This document shows, piece after piece, positions 1-9,592 of a stretch of 64,000 nt of DNA. The notes under the pieces are model-generated. The model was not told the origin of the DNA and ran no database searches. It saw only the letters and a list, made by a program, of their open reading frames with translations. The position numbers and the translations under genes are program-made. How positions within the stretch are numbered: the stretch's first letter is position 1; each line of letters opens with the position of its first letter. The stretch comes from Magnaporthiopsis rhizophila (Eukaryota; Ascomycota; Sordariomycetes; Magnaporthales; Magnaporthaceae), in NCBI GenBank assembly GCA_003049465.1, contig PYSS01000101.1:62001-126000 (forward strand), read 5' to 3'.

Positions 1-1784
1 CGACTCGGACCAGTGCGGCGGAATCATGGGACCCCAGGAGCTTCTTCTCTACCCCATCAAGGACAGCGTGATTCGGGAACTGGACTGGACCAACAAGACG
101 GTCAAGGCCATCTCCAAGAAGCAAATCATCAAGCAGCTCGCCGTCGAGGAGAATACGTTCGCCGATGGCCTCCTCATGGTTGGCACCTCGTTCCTGCCGC
201 CCTTCCCTTCGCTGCAGGACAACAACGGCCTCCCGACGACGCGCCGGCAGCACCTTGTAGACGCCATCAACATTCTGCGAGCGTCGGACAAGTCGGTGGC
301 CGCGGCTTGCCACTCGTTCAGCGACGTGCTCAAGTCTCATGACCCCCAGTGGCTCGACAAGTATCACAAAGCCAAAATGGCCGTGGCCCATTTCATCTAC
401 ATTGCCGAGGACGGCGAGGTCATGGTCAACGACTTCGACAAGCTGACCAAGGACAATCACGAGTACCTGGGCCTTCAGTTGCCGTCAGAGCTGTTCCACT
501 ATGTCAACATCGGCCTGATTGGGCCGAGGATGCTGAACTGGATCACACACAGCAAGATCACGGTGCTGCCCACAATCGATGGGCAGGTGTCGGAAGAGTA
601 CCGCAACCTGGTGACCAAGCAGCTGGTGGCGGTGAAGGAGATAACGCTGGGCCTCCTCATCCCGCGCCTCAACCGTGGCCTCCAGCACCGCGATGTGGTC
701 ATGAAGGTATGGTATGACGACAAGTTCTCATATACGGTCAACTACAGCAACCTGCAGCCGTCGCCCAGTCTGCGCGCCGCCAGCTGGCTCGTCACGGATG
801 CGACGCTCAAGTCGCACTTCCCGAAACCCGACTCTGGCTCCATCGCGTTCGAGGTCTTGGCGCTCAGGAACCGCGACTTTATCAATGCAACATTGACCAA
901 GGACAGGATCGAAGGCACGTCGCTCGATTCGGCCGACGTGATAGTTTCGATCGGCATCTGGAGGTTCTTGCATCTGCGCGGCTACGTGACGGACGCGCAC
1001 GAGTTGACGCCATGGGGTCTGGGGCTTGCCAAGGCCATCTCGGTGATCCAGCCCGTGGCCAAGCAGAATCCCGAGTTTGAGGGTCTCTATGAGGGTGTCC
1101 TGATGGCGTTTGAGATGATCAGATACGGACTGCTGCACACCAAGCAGCGGGTAGAGGAGTCACACGGCCTGCCGCTGAACGGCACCGAGGACGACAAGGG
1201 CAGTCTCCTCCTGCTCAGTCGTGTCGCGACGCTCCTCAAGCTGCGCCACCTGCCCACGGGCTACACAGGGCCCCTCAACAAGACTCTGCTCGTCTTCCAT
1301 TCGCTGGCCTCGACCGTTCGCGATACAAACCGAGATCTGGTTGAGGCCATTATAGCCTCCATGTTTATGTTTGCGCAGGCTCAACGCGAGCGGGACGATG
1401 CATGGGAGATTGGAAACAGGTGAGGAGCATGGAACCCTCCAGGCTCGCTTTGTATGGTGTATGCGAGGTCGCTGAGCTAACTCTTCTCGTCGCGCCAGGC
1501 TTCCCTTCCTCAGCGACCCGGACATCGCCTTTGGTATTGCCGTCAAAACGCTTCTCGACGAGGTCATTGTTGGTGAGTCGGCTGCAGATCGGCGCCAACG
1601 TATCGAAGAATTCCCGCCCAACTTTATGCCGCACGCTGTGCATTTCAACGAGGATCTGGAGATCTTTTACTCCTTCTTCGAGGCTCTTGCAGGCGGCGTC
1701 AGGACCCTGACCGAGAAGGAAATGCCTCCGGCGGACAAGGCCAAATGGGAAAAGGCGGCGCAATATCTCAGGCAGCGAAGATGA
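1..1784 (+). CDS. MKT1: MKT1-like XPG-fold protein, C-terminal part (5' truncated by window)
   Basis: The reading frame is open from base 2, so the gene starts before the window. Two exons are visible, 2-1419 and 1499-1784, split by a 79-nt intron (GTGAGG donor, GAGCTAAC branch point, CCAG acceptor). Together they give 567 residues ending in QYLRQRR. The early stretch (GPQELLLYP, then FADGLLMVGTSFLPPFPSLQ) resembles the end of the XPG-like nuclease fold, and the remainder resembles the MKT1 C-terminal domain. In yeast Mkt1 works with Pbp1 in post-transcriptional control of mRNAs in the cytoplasm and lacks nuclease activity. The catalytic region is outside the window, so that last point cannot be checked here. 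The assignment rests on recalled family resemblance. Confidence 0.75.
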
Positions 1785-4751
1785 GCTGGCGCGGAAACCA
1801 CTCCGTGACGGCCGTGACTTGGTTCTATGGGTGTGGGACTCGTTCGACAAGGCTCAATACTTGTTGGATCGGGCTTCATACTCGGCAAATAAAAAAAAAT
1901 CGATATATTATCCCAGAATCGAAGAACTGCGCCGAATGATATATGTGCTTTGCTGAATCCGGACAGATGGGTCACCTGTAGTTGGTTTGATTTGGTAACG
2001 GCCCTGTCAATCGGGTTCTCATGCCGATTTCGCTTCTCAGTCATCGATGCGTTGGGTTGCGAAATTGGAGGCAGAGGAATGGCTGGTAGAAAATGGATAG
2101 GTAGATATTGTGGACGGAGTGGCCACGGGAGATGATGGTAGTGGCACGCCGGTAGCCAACTCGGATGATAACTCATGTCGTCCCGCAACCCGGCTTGGTG
2201 CTTTTATACGAGGCGCCTGTAGCTTGATGTGATCTCTCCCGTATCGTATTGAGTTTTTAAACCCAGAAGAAAACCACACATTCATGTGATATAGCGACCG
2301 GTGCCAACCACGAGAGGTCGAGGATAAATAAAAGGCCTTTTTATTAATATTCACTCACCACAAACGAAAACCAACAACGCTCGCGTTATCAGCAGTGAGG
2401 GCGGCTACCAGCCACGTCCTCTCCTATGCTCGGTCTCAGTCGGCCCGCGGCTGCCCCAAGCTCGCTGTGGCTCCAGTAGGGCCTGCTCTTAGGCGTGTTG
2501 TGCTCCTGCACCCGGAGCCATGGCACTGGATCACGCACCCGAGGCCGCCTGTCGGCCAACACGGGGTCCGAGGCTGCGGGGGACGACGGGCGCGGCGGTG
2601 GTGGTTTGGTGGACTTCAAGCAGGGCTGCATTTTTGTTTTCCTACATGTGGTTAATGCTATCGAGTTACTTTAGGGGATGGCACCTACAGGCTAAGAAGT
2701 TTCCCTCACAGCTTCGAGCTTGCCCGCCAAGACATATCGACCATGGGCTACACACGTGTTTATTCGGAACTCGGGAGATCTGGATATGCCCTCGAGGGAT
2801 GTTTGGAAGTGAGCATACCTGAGCTCCTTGCAATGGCCCCTTCATGTCTGCAAATCCTGCATACGAACAGTCCCAATGACGTCTTGGGCGATAAGATCCG
2901 GAGTTGCGCTCTTGGAACTCAACTCCGTCAGGATTTCTCAGGGGCAATTGGATGTCATCTCGGTTGACTGCTCAGGGCTGAGGTAGAAGCCAGACTTGGC
3001 TGCATGGCGTCGGAAAGAATTCAAGGGATTTTGGGCCAGCCGAAGACGTGACGGATAGCGCCGTTGAACTAAGCTCACAGACGTCGTAGCGTCGTAGCTG
3101 GGGAAGAGCAACCTCATCTGCCCCGCTGCACTTAGAAAGACGGCAAACACCGAGGATTCCCACGTCCTCAACTTCCTCGCGCGACATTGGCTCCGAGAAG
3201 CTTCCTCTCCTGCCTAGGCAGCTTGACATCGTTGCCCTTCACCCCAAAAGCCGTTGCATATAACCCCAATACCCTCCGTCAGGCGTGAGTTCAAGGTGCT
3301 CCGTCACGTCATTCAGGCTTGGTTGGAGTGCCTCGTTAACCAACCGGGATACGAGGGCCTCCGTATCGATGAGTAGCGCCTGAGCCAATTGCCCGAGGAT
3401 GCCAACGTTTTTGGTCATCTCATGGGTGGAAGTGGAAGTGGTGGGCGATGCCCGCACGGGCCTATGGCCGTCGCACAGAAGACTACCGTAGACCGTCAGA
3501 CCAGTCACCTCTAGCGCAGCAACCACACAATTCAGATAACTGTTTAGCCCCCTTTCTGCAAGGCCGCCTTCTGGCAATCAGTGGCTTTGTGATGGCTAGC
3601 CCTGACGGCGCGTGCCTTGGCCTTGCCGCGAACCATTATAGCGCGTCGTGTGGTCCTTGGAGAATTCGAGCTTGTAAACCCTTGTCGATAAGGAGCCGGA
3701 AACGCCCCCTCGTTACTGACATGTGCTTGTCGCACGTTCTGGCTGCAGACGAAGCCTCTGTGGTGGAAAAAGGGATGGCACCGCTGGCAGCGCCGCCGCC
3801 TCATCATTTGGTTACCCTGGTGAATGGCGTTCGCAACGAACCTCAATCCTTTTTAGCCGTCCTATGGAGGGGCCAATACTTCCGTAGGTCTGCGTATTGG
3901 GACCCGACATCACACGCTACCGGCTCAGCCGCACGCCAACGGCGGCGAGGGTAACGAGACTGAACCAGCTGCTAACTAAGGCGTCGCTGCATCCCGCCAA
4001 GTCGGCGACCCCGAAGCCTATGTGCGCGTCAGTATCGTCGTCTCCGGCAGCGCCGTCAACCGCGAGTCACTCGAACTCGTCCGCGCCGAGCCCGCCCCTA
4101 CCCGTGCACTCCGGTATCGAGCGCAAAGCTATCTGCCGCTGCTGCCGACCGCTGCCGGCAGCACTGCTGCCCGGCCGAGCCTCGACAATTTTGTGCTGCC
4201 GGACGGCTTCGCGCGCCCGTCCCCCCATTCCTAGCCCCCCCAAAAGGTAACAGGGCAACGGCAGTGCGGGGAGCAAGGCGCAAGCGTCGGCTGAGGGAGC
4301 TACAGACGGAATATTCCGTGGTGAAGATGCACGGTGACGGATTGCTCCATGTTCTAGACCGCGTTAAGACCTGTCTGGCTCCCGACCAGCTCAACTGTCA
4401 GGCACCTGGAATAAGCTTAAAGCTCTTTTCTCGATGGTTAGCTAGGTCTTGGAGGGCACACATAACATGACGGGGGCGCTTGTGGAAATGAACTCTAAAG
4501 TGCCAGTGGCGCCGCCCATGCTCTCGACAATTCCCTAACAGACCAATCGTCGGCGTGAGCACCCCAAAGCGGCGTGCGCCACGCGCGCCATGGCTCCGGT
4601 TGCACCTCCGTCGGTCATGCCACCGCAGGGTGACGCGGTGCGGTTTTACAGCATGGATGTCGATGGCTACTGCAGTGTATAAAGTGGCCAGACGCTTTCA
4701 GATGCTGGCCTATTACACACACTGCAGGATCAGTTCGACAATTTTTCCTCT
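1785..4751. other. 3-kb spacer with no supported gene
   Basis: No reading frame with clear family features was found. The only coding-like stretch is on the minus strand at about 3239-3430. It encodes a smooth 60-residue run (including NVGILGQLAQALLIDTEALV) that ends in a stop at 3239-3241. It has no convincing start or upstream exon and could be the tail of a decayed regulator. An A-rich block near 1888 is probably the 3' region of the MKT1-like gene. Confidence 0.4.
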
Positions 4752-4803
4752 AGTTTTGACAGGAATCTTTTTCCCTAAGTTTTGACAGGAATCTTTTTCC
4801 CTA
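4752..4803. repeat. 26-bp perfect tandem duplication before a membrane protein gene
   Basis: Two adjacent identical 26-bp copies lie at 4752-4777 and 4778-4803. Each runs from AGTTTTGACAGG through a T-run to CCCTA. The second copy ends 10 bp before the ATG of the 7-TM gene, so the duplication probably lies in its 5' leader. Confidence 0.95.
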
Positions 4804-4813
4804 GTACACCGCC

Positions 4814-5920
4814 ATGGAGTCAAACTGCACCGCCGCAAACCCGCCCTACTTTGAAACGGTTTGGGCCGCCACCAGCATCTACGGGCTTGCCAATGTCATT
4901 GCCGGCCTTATGATCGTTGGCATTACCGGCAAGTTCTCGGCCGTGGTTTTAGTACCTATCATTACCTCCGCCGGGTGTGCTTTCGGCAACGGTTTGGGTT
5001 ATTATGCGTTTCGTTTAAAACCCCCACCACCTCTCCTGAACCAGGCGGCCGCTTACGTCTTTGGGGAGATCACGTGGATGGTGAGTGAAACGTTTGGCTA
5101 TAGTCCGTCCGATTAGCCTGGTGGGCCTTATTGATATATTCCAACAGATTCACGAAGCTGGACTTCCATTTTACGGCTATGCGATCTTGGTCCCTATCCT
5201 CCGCGGAAACCAGCACGTCATCTTCCTAACATTATTTTGGGGGTGTATTTCCATAATCTTGGTCGTCCGCGTCGCATTAATCGTATTCGGCCTGCGTTTC
5301 ATGCTCGACGATGATCCTTCGCCAGTTACAGCGGCCACATATTCGACCCTAAACGCCCGCCTACATGTGGGCTATTTCGTGCCCATCGCCTTGGCCGAAA
5401 CCGTAAGCGCCATATTCTTACTGAAAAGGTTCAACTCGACGCTCCGGTCGTCGATATCGAGCGGGCTAAAAGGCGCCAAGCTGTACCGCTACTTCTTGCG
5501 CAGCACCGAGATACGCCTCGCTTCGCTAGCGCTCATCGGCATCACGCGTTCTATAACATTTTCTTTTGCATCATTTCTCCCTAAGATGTCGATGGGTCCG
5601 ATGCCGCTCGTTATGCAAATTGATCAGTTTGTAATGCTTTTGGGTTCCTGGTTCCCGGTCGTCATGTTGTAGGTTTTATCTCTTCGATTTCTACCATCGC
5701 AACGCTGAATTTGCTGACGGAAACATCCTCCAACAGAATCGACATTCTCGCCTCGCGCCTGATCTACGTCGAGGAGAAAAGCAACGCCAACAGCATCAGC
5801 ATCGGCAGCTTGACTGTAACAAATGCTGGCGGTATGCCGCACCATTCGGCGTCGCGGAAGGCCGCAGGCGAACACCACGGCATGGACCTGCCGGACATCG
5901 AACGCAATACAGAAATGTGA
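4814..5920 (+). CDS. Seven-transmembrane fungal membrane protein, function unknown
   Basis: Three exons, 4814-5080, 5148-5668 and 5737-5920, join in frame to 323 residues. The introns carry GTGAGT and GTAGGT donors and both end in CCAACAG. About seven hydrophobic segments are visible, starting with residues near 16-40 (TSIYGLANVIAGLMIVG) and 43-68. The last one ends near residue 263, and a hydrophilic tail of about 60 residues rich in Ser, His and charged residues follows. This layout fits a small receptor-like or integral membrane protein with a cytoplasmic tail, but I recognise no family motif. Base composition around the second exon is somewhat less GC-rich than in neighbouring genes. The start is the ATG in the context CGCCATGG. 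Confidence 0.7.
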
Positions 5921-6188
5921 GCCAAGCGTCCATCATCGTCACGGAGACCGAAGTTACTGCCAGCAATGGGGACGCAACGGAACGGGAAAAGGGATCACCG
6001 AAAGGAAACAGGGTGGAAGGAAAGGGAAGGATGAAAAGCAGAGTATACCGGGTATAGGAATCATGTCAATGAAGCCCGAAGGCCCGCGGATCGTACAGCG
6101 TTGCTCGCGGCTCCGTCAGCCCACAATGGAGTCACCTATTCGACAGATTGTGTAATATAGAACTCACGCAAGCCTTTCCAAGTGCCAA

Positions 6189-6390
6189 TCAGATCTTGTC
6201 TCCGTTGGAAGCGTGCCCGGAAAGCTCGCTGTTCTCAGCCGTGGGCGCCGCGGCGGGGAGCTCCGGCTGATCACCAATGAGACCGGCCGCATCCTCAAGC
6301 GCGCGGTCCCTGATCTCGGGGAAGAGTAGCAGGCAATAACCACAGCTTAGAGCCCCATAATAACTATTGAAAGTGTAAAAGTAACGGACC
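6189..6390 (-). pseudogene. C-terminal remnant of an MFS sugar-transporter-like gene
   Basis: The minus strand reads an open stretch of about 66 codons ending at a TGA (6189-6191). It contains RYFYTFNSYYG, then CLLLFPEIRDRALEDAAG, then a hydrophilic tail ending NGDKI. A last hydrophobic helix followed by FPE-x-R-x-RxLED is the usual end of fungal sugar porters (FPETKGRTLEE). No start codon or upstream transporter helices are found in the same frame. A coding-like run in another frame at about 6430-6540 (REANTAVDVLRSFWDQ) may belong to the same dead gene. The call is tentative, because this could also be the last exon of a gene I failed to assemble. Confidence 0.35.
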
Positions 6391-7077
6391 CGATGCCGGC
6401 GAGAGTGGCTGGCTAGAGTTGATGTCGCTGACGCCCGAGAATTGGGACGTCACTTGCTTGACGTAGTGCTGATCCCAAAAAGACCGCAACACGTCAACTG
6501 CCGTATTCGCCTCACGCATGGCCGGAGACGTCGTCGGCCTCGAGATGAGTTGCAAGGTTGGTGCCAGGACAGGCGGTGGCTGCTCTTTCAACAGTTTCAA
6601 ATCCATTGCCTGACACGTCTGGACGCTGGACTTGCGGTTCCCCTGCTGGCGTCGGAAAATTGCTATCTTTGGCACCAGGATTGCCGAAACGGGGCATTGT
6701 ACGAACGTTTCAACGCATAAAGAGGGAATAGATCTGTGCTTGGCATAATGCAGACCCTTCCTGTTAGAAACTGTTTTGTTAGTGATTAGTTTAGGGCACC
6801 TGGTCGGATATGCGATACTCTGACTTCAACAAGCCTGGGGGAAATTGGGGGGGGATTGGCAGGGAGTCGGTCCACCCGCGGGCTATAAAATACCAAGCCG
6901 ATGGCAGCGAGGTTTGGTCGAAAAAAATCTGGAAGTCGACATCTCCATCTGCTTCTTTCAACCTCGTGCAATCCTTTCCCCTTCTATTGCAGTCGTCCGG
7001 CACGATTCCAACCAGTTTCTGTATAAGATAATTTTTCACTGCCGCCGCCAAGCTAGTCCTTGACACTTGCATCATTA

Positions 7078-7078
<1 letters not shown>
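6391..7078. other. Spacer and promoter of a small secreted protein gene
   Basis: No supported gene. The right half holds a TATA box (6894-6900), and the transcript leader probably begins between it and the CA repeat. Confidence 0.4.
6894..6900 (+). promoter_or_regulatory. TATA box of the small secreted protein gene
   Basis: TATAAAA inside GGCTATAAAATACC, about 220 bp before the ATG at 7121. The distance is plausible for a fungal gene with a leader of 150-200 nt. Confidence 0.45.

Positions 7079-7104
<26 letters not shown>
7079..7104. repeat. (CA)13 microsatellite in a 5' leader
   Basis: Thirteen uninterrupted CA units end 16 bp before the ATG of the small secreted protein gene. Confidence 0.95.
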
Positions 7105-7110
<6 letters not shown>

Positions 7111-7120
7111 TCCCATCAAG

Positions 7121-7351
7121 ATGAAGTTCTCCGCCTCCCTCCTCGCCAGCTGCCTCGTCGCCAGCGCCATGGCGCTCAACACCCCGCTCGAGGCCCGCCG
7201 GGGGCCCAAGACTGGCGACGGCGCTCCCTGCAACAAGAACAAGGGCGCCTGCAGCGGCGGCGTCTGCGTCGACTTTAGCGGTGCCGGCAACACCGACGAC
7301 CCCAAGTGCAAGGTCAAGCGCGACCTGGTCGCCGAGATCGAGGTGCGCTAG
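7121..7351 (+). CDS. Small secreted protein with four cysteines
   Basis: An intronless 76-residue frame. Residues 1-18 are a clear signal peptide (MKFSASLLASCLVASAMA). The mature part is basic and Gly-rich, with four cysteines after the signal peptide (PCNKN, ACSGGVC, KCKVKR), and a Lys-Arg pair about 10 residues from the end offers a possible Kex2 site. The start context (ATCAAGATG) is good and a TATA box lies upstream. Its size, secretion signal and cysteines make it effector-like or antimicrobial-like in form only. I recognise no family and infer no activity. It stands alone between spacers. Confidence 0.6.
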   Translation: MKFSASLLASCLVASAMALNTPLEARRGPKTGDGAPCNKNKGACSGGVCVDFSGAGNTDDPKCKVKRDLVAEIEVR

Positions 7352-7805
7352 TAGACGAGTGTGGGAGGGCTCTGCGGTCTGGTTGAGCAGGAGACGAAGG
7401 AGAGGCCTTGGGCGGTCTAGCGATGGTTGGTGGTGCTCGGGTTTTGAGCATCCAGGAATTGTGGGCGTCATGGCATGCCAGAAGAACGGCTGGCACCGCC
7501 GCCGCTCTTGTTGTTGGTACGAGCAGAGAAAGATGTCAAAATATACTCGGATGGACGGTACACAGAACTCGACATGCTGTCGAAAAAACGTTTCTGCCAC
7601 TTGGTGATGCGAAGATTCTACTAGCCGTTGTTTCTCATTTTAGGTCGAGGGACCTGCCCATGAGAGGTTGCCATGTTGACAAGTGGGCATGCAGGCCGGA
7701 ACATTGGTGTATATACATCCATAGTTTAAAATATGTACATAAAAATCTTTACCTAGTAGCCACCCTCTTCCATCTTTCCCCATCCAAGATCGCCCCGACA
7801 TCACC
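7352..7805. other. Spacer between two convergent genes
   Basis: No gene seen. It probably contains the 3' ends of the small secreted protein gene (+) and the esterase gene (-). Confidence 0.4.
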
Positions 7806-8762
7806 TCAAAGCCCAAACCAAGCCATATCATCCGACGCAATAATCGGAATGTCGTGGCCGAGATTCGGGTTCACGACCCCTTTGACCTGGGTGCCAAACA
7901 GGTACGTCGTGTACCCCTGCTGCGGCGCGTTCTGCAGCGTCTGCGTCGGCGTGCCGCTGACGCCCAGCACGCCCGTCCACTGCTTGATCATCTCGGCGTA
8001 GTTGGCCCAGGCCAGCGTGGTGTCGCGCCCGCCGTGCATGATCATCATGCGCGGGCGCGGGCCGTTGTAACCGGGAGCCATGTCGCGCGCCACCTTGGCC
8101 CAGCTGGCCTGAGTGCCGATCGACCGCCCTCCGGAGCACGTGCTGTTCCAGGCGTTGACGGCGCCCGACTGGCTCATGAAGCAGCCGGCGGGGACGCCCG
8201 AGTGGGAGATTACGGCGGCGAAGAGGTCGGGGTAGGTTGCGGCCATGACGTTCTGTATAAAAGTGTCAGTTTTGTCCGGTTCCGGTGTCTCGGAGGAGAC
8301 AACAAGAGAAGGCCAAAAACATACCGCCATCATGGCGCCAGAAGACGCGCCCACGAGAAAGACCTTGGACTTGTCGGCACTGTACTTGGACGTGGCGTAC
8401 GTGACCATGTTGGCGATGGAGTTGGAGTCGCCGCCGCCGTTGCGCATCAGCGTCTTGCGCGACGACACATCGAAGCAGGTGCCCGAGTACGGCGACTCCG
8501 GGTAGATGACGATGAAGCCCTTCTGGTCGGCCAGGCCGCGGTAGGGCGTGCTGCCGAAGAAGGAGCGCGCCGTGCCCTGGCAGTGGTGCACGGCCACGAC
8601 GATGGGCGGGTTCGCGGCCACGCGGTCGGGCACGTAGATGAACATCTTGACGCCGGCCGGGTTGGCGCCGAAGCTCGACACCTGCTGCAGGCTGGCGGCG
8701 GCCGCCAGCCCGGCCAGGCCGAGCATGGCTGCGAGGAGGAGGCGCATGGCTGGGATGGCCAT
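7806..8762 (-). CDS. Secreted carbohydrate esterase family 1 type enzyme (acetylxylan/feruloyl esterase or PHB-depolymerase-like)
   Basis: Two exons on the minus strand, 8325-8762 and 7806-8252, give 294 residues. The N-terminus is a signal peptide (MRLLLAAMLGLAGLAAA, residues 6-22). The fold motifs are in order: an oxyanion region VAVHHCQGTA, YPESPYSGTCFDV, the nucleophile elbow GASSGAM (GxSxG), the acid region MIMHGGRDTT and a C-terminal NLGHD histidine. This is the CE1/LpqC esterase pattern, acting outside the cell on acetylated or feruloylated xylan or on polyesters. The exact substrate cannot be read from sequence. The 72-nt intron (GTATGT to TACAG) is a multiple of three and has no stop in frame, so retention would insert 24 residues right after the nucleophile elbow. 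I chose the ATG at 8762 because it directly precedes the signal peptide and has a TATA box about 95 bp upstream. Confidence 0.85.
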   Translation of the reverse strand: MAIPAMRLLLAAMLGLAGLAAAASLQQVSSFGANPAGVKMFIYVPDRVAANPPIVVAVHHCQGTARSFFGSTPYRGLADQKGFIVIYPESPYSGTCFDVSSRKTLMRNGGGDSNSIANMVTYATSKYSADKSKVFLVGASSGAMMAVCFWPSLVVSSETPEPDKTDTFIQNVMAATYPDLFAAVISHSGVPAGCFMSQSGAVNAWNSTCSGGRSIGTQASWAKVARDMAPGYNGPRPRMMIMHGGRDTTLAWANYAEMIKQWTGVLGVSGTPTQTLQNAPQQGYTTYLFGTQVKGVVNPNLGHDIPIIASDDMAWFGL

Positions 8763-8856
8763 TGTTTGGGGCTCTTGTGGTGGGCGGCTTGTTGCTGCTG
8801 GAAGCGAGCGTGGTGACAACAGAGGACGGACGGGGAAACCTGGCTTCTTGGCTCGA

Positions 8857-8864
8857 CTTATATA
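8857..8864 (-). promoter_or_regulatory. TATA box of the esterase gene
   Basis: On the minus strand TATATAAG lies about 95 bp before the ATG at 8762. Confidence 0.5.
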
Positions 8865-9592
8865 TCTGGCCGCCGCCAGACCATCAACCCACGGGGGAAT
8901 GTGACGTTTCCATCGCGGAATACTCTCCCCCGTAATGGGCCACAATAAGGCCGTTCAGGGGGGTTGCAGGCCCGGATCTTATTGGAGCGATTTTGCAGTC
9001 GCCGGCCGGGAGACTTTCGTCAAAACAAGCTGCCGACGGTACCTGACATGCCCCAAATGGACGTTAGTGAAGCGAGTCATTCCCCGCACTCTGGCGACTG
9101 CCGACTTTAGCCAGCGGCATTAACTTACCGTTGCCAAGATGAGGCTCGGAAGACAGGGGGCCTCGCCTTTTCGACCGACTCCCGCGTGTGTCCGTCCACT
9201 TGAGGGAGAGCAAGCAGATGTCCAATGTCAGCATGGAAGCTCCCAGCCCAACCACCAATCTATTCAGCCTGTAATCTGACCAAGATCCTCCCCGCAGCAG
9301 GGACCAAGACTTTTTGTGTTATAGATACCACTCAAACCATCGCACAAGCAAAGAAACAAACAGGCTCGACAAAAGAAACATGCCGGATTCACTATCTAGC
9401 AACTTGGGTCATCTTCTATACCCGAGGTGCCTCTCTTCTCTATGCTACGAGGTCTCCAAAGATCCACCGCCTTGACCGGGAGACGGTCCAAAATGCTTAA
9501 AAAGATGCAACAAAAGAAAAAGAAAGTAAAAGCTGTGAATAGGAAACGCCGAATGATGAAGCGTCAACGACAGGGGAAAAAAAATATCATCT
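8865..9592. other. Spacer upstream of the esterase and downstream of the glucanosyltransferase
   Basis: No gene is supported. The right end contains A-rich sequence expected for the 3' untranslated region of the GH72 gene. Confidence 0.4.

Noticed and set aside
7854..8816. 320-codon plus-strand frame over the esterase
   Set aside because: It is the GC-rich shadow of the minus-strand esterase, with Arg/His/Val-rich nonsense composition.
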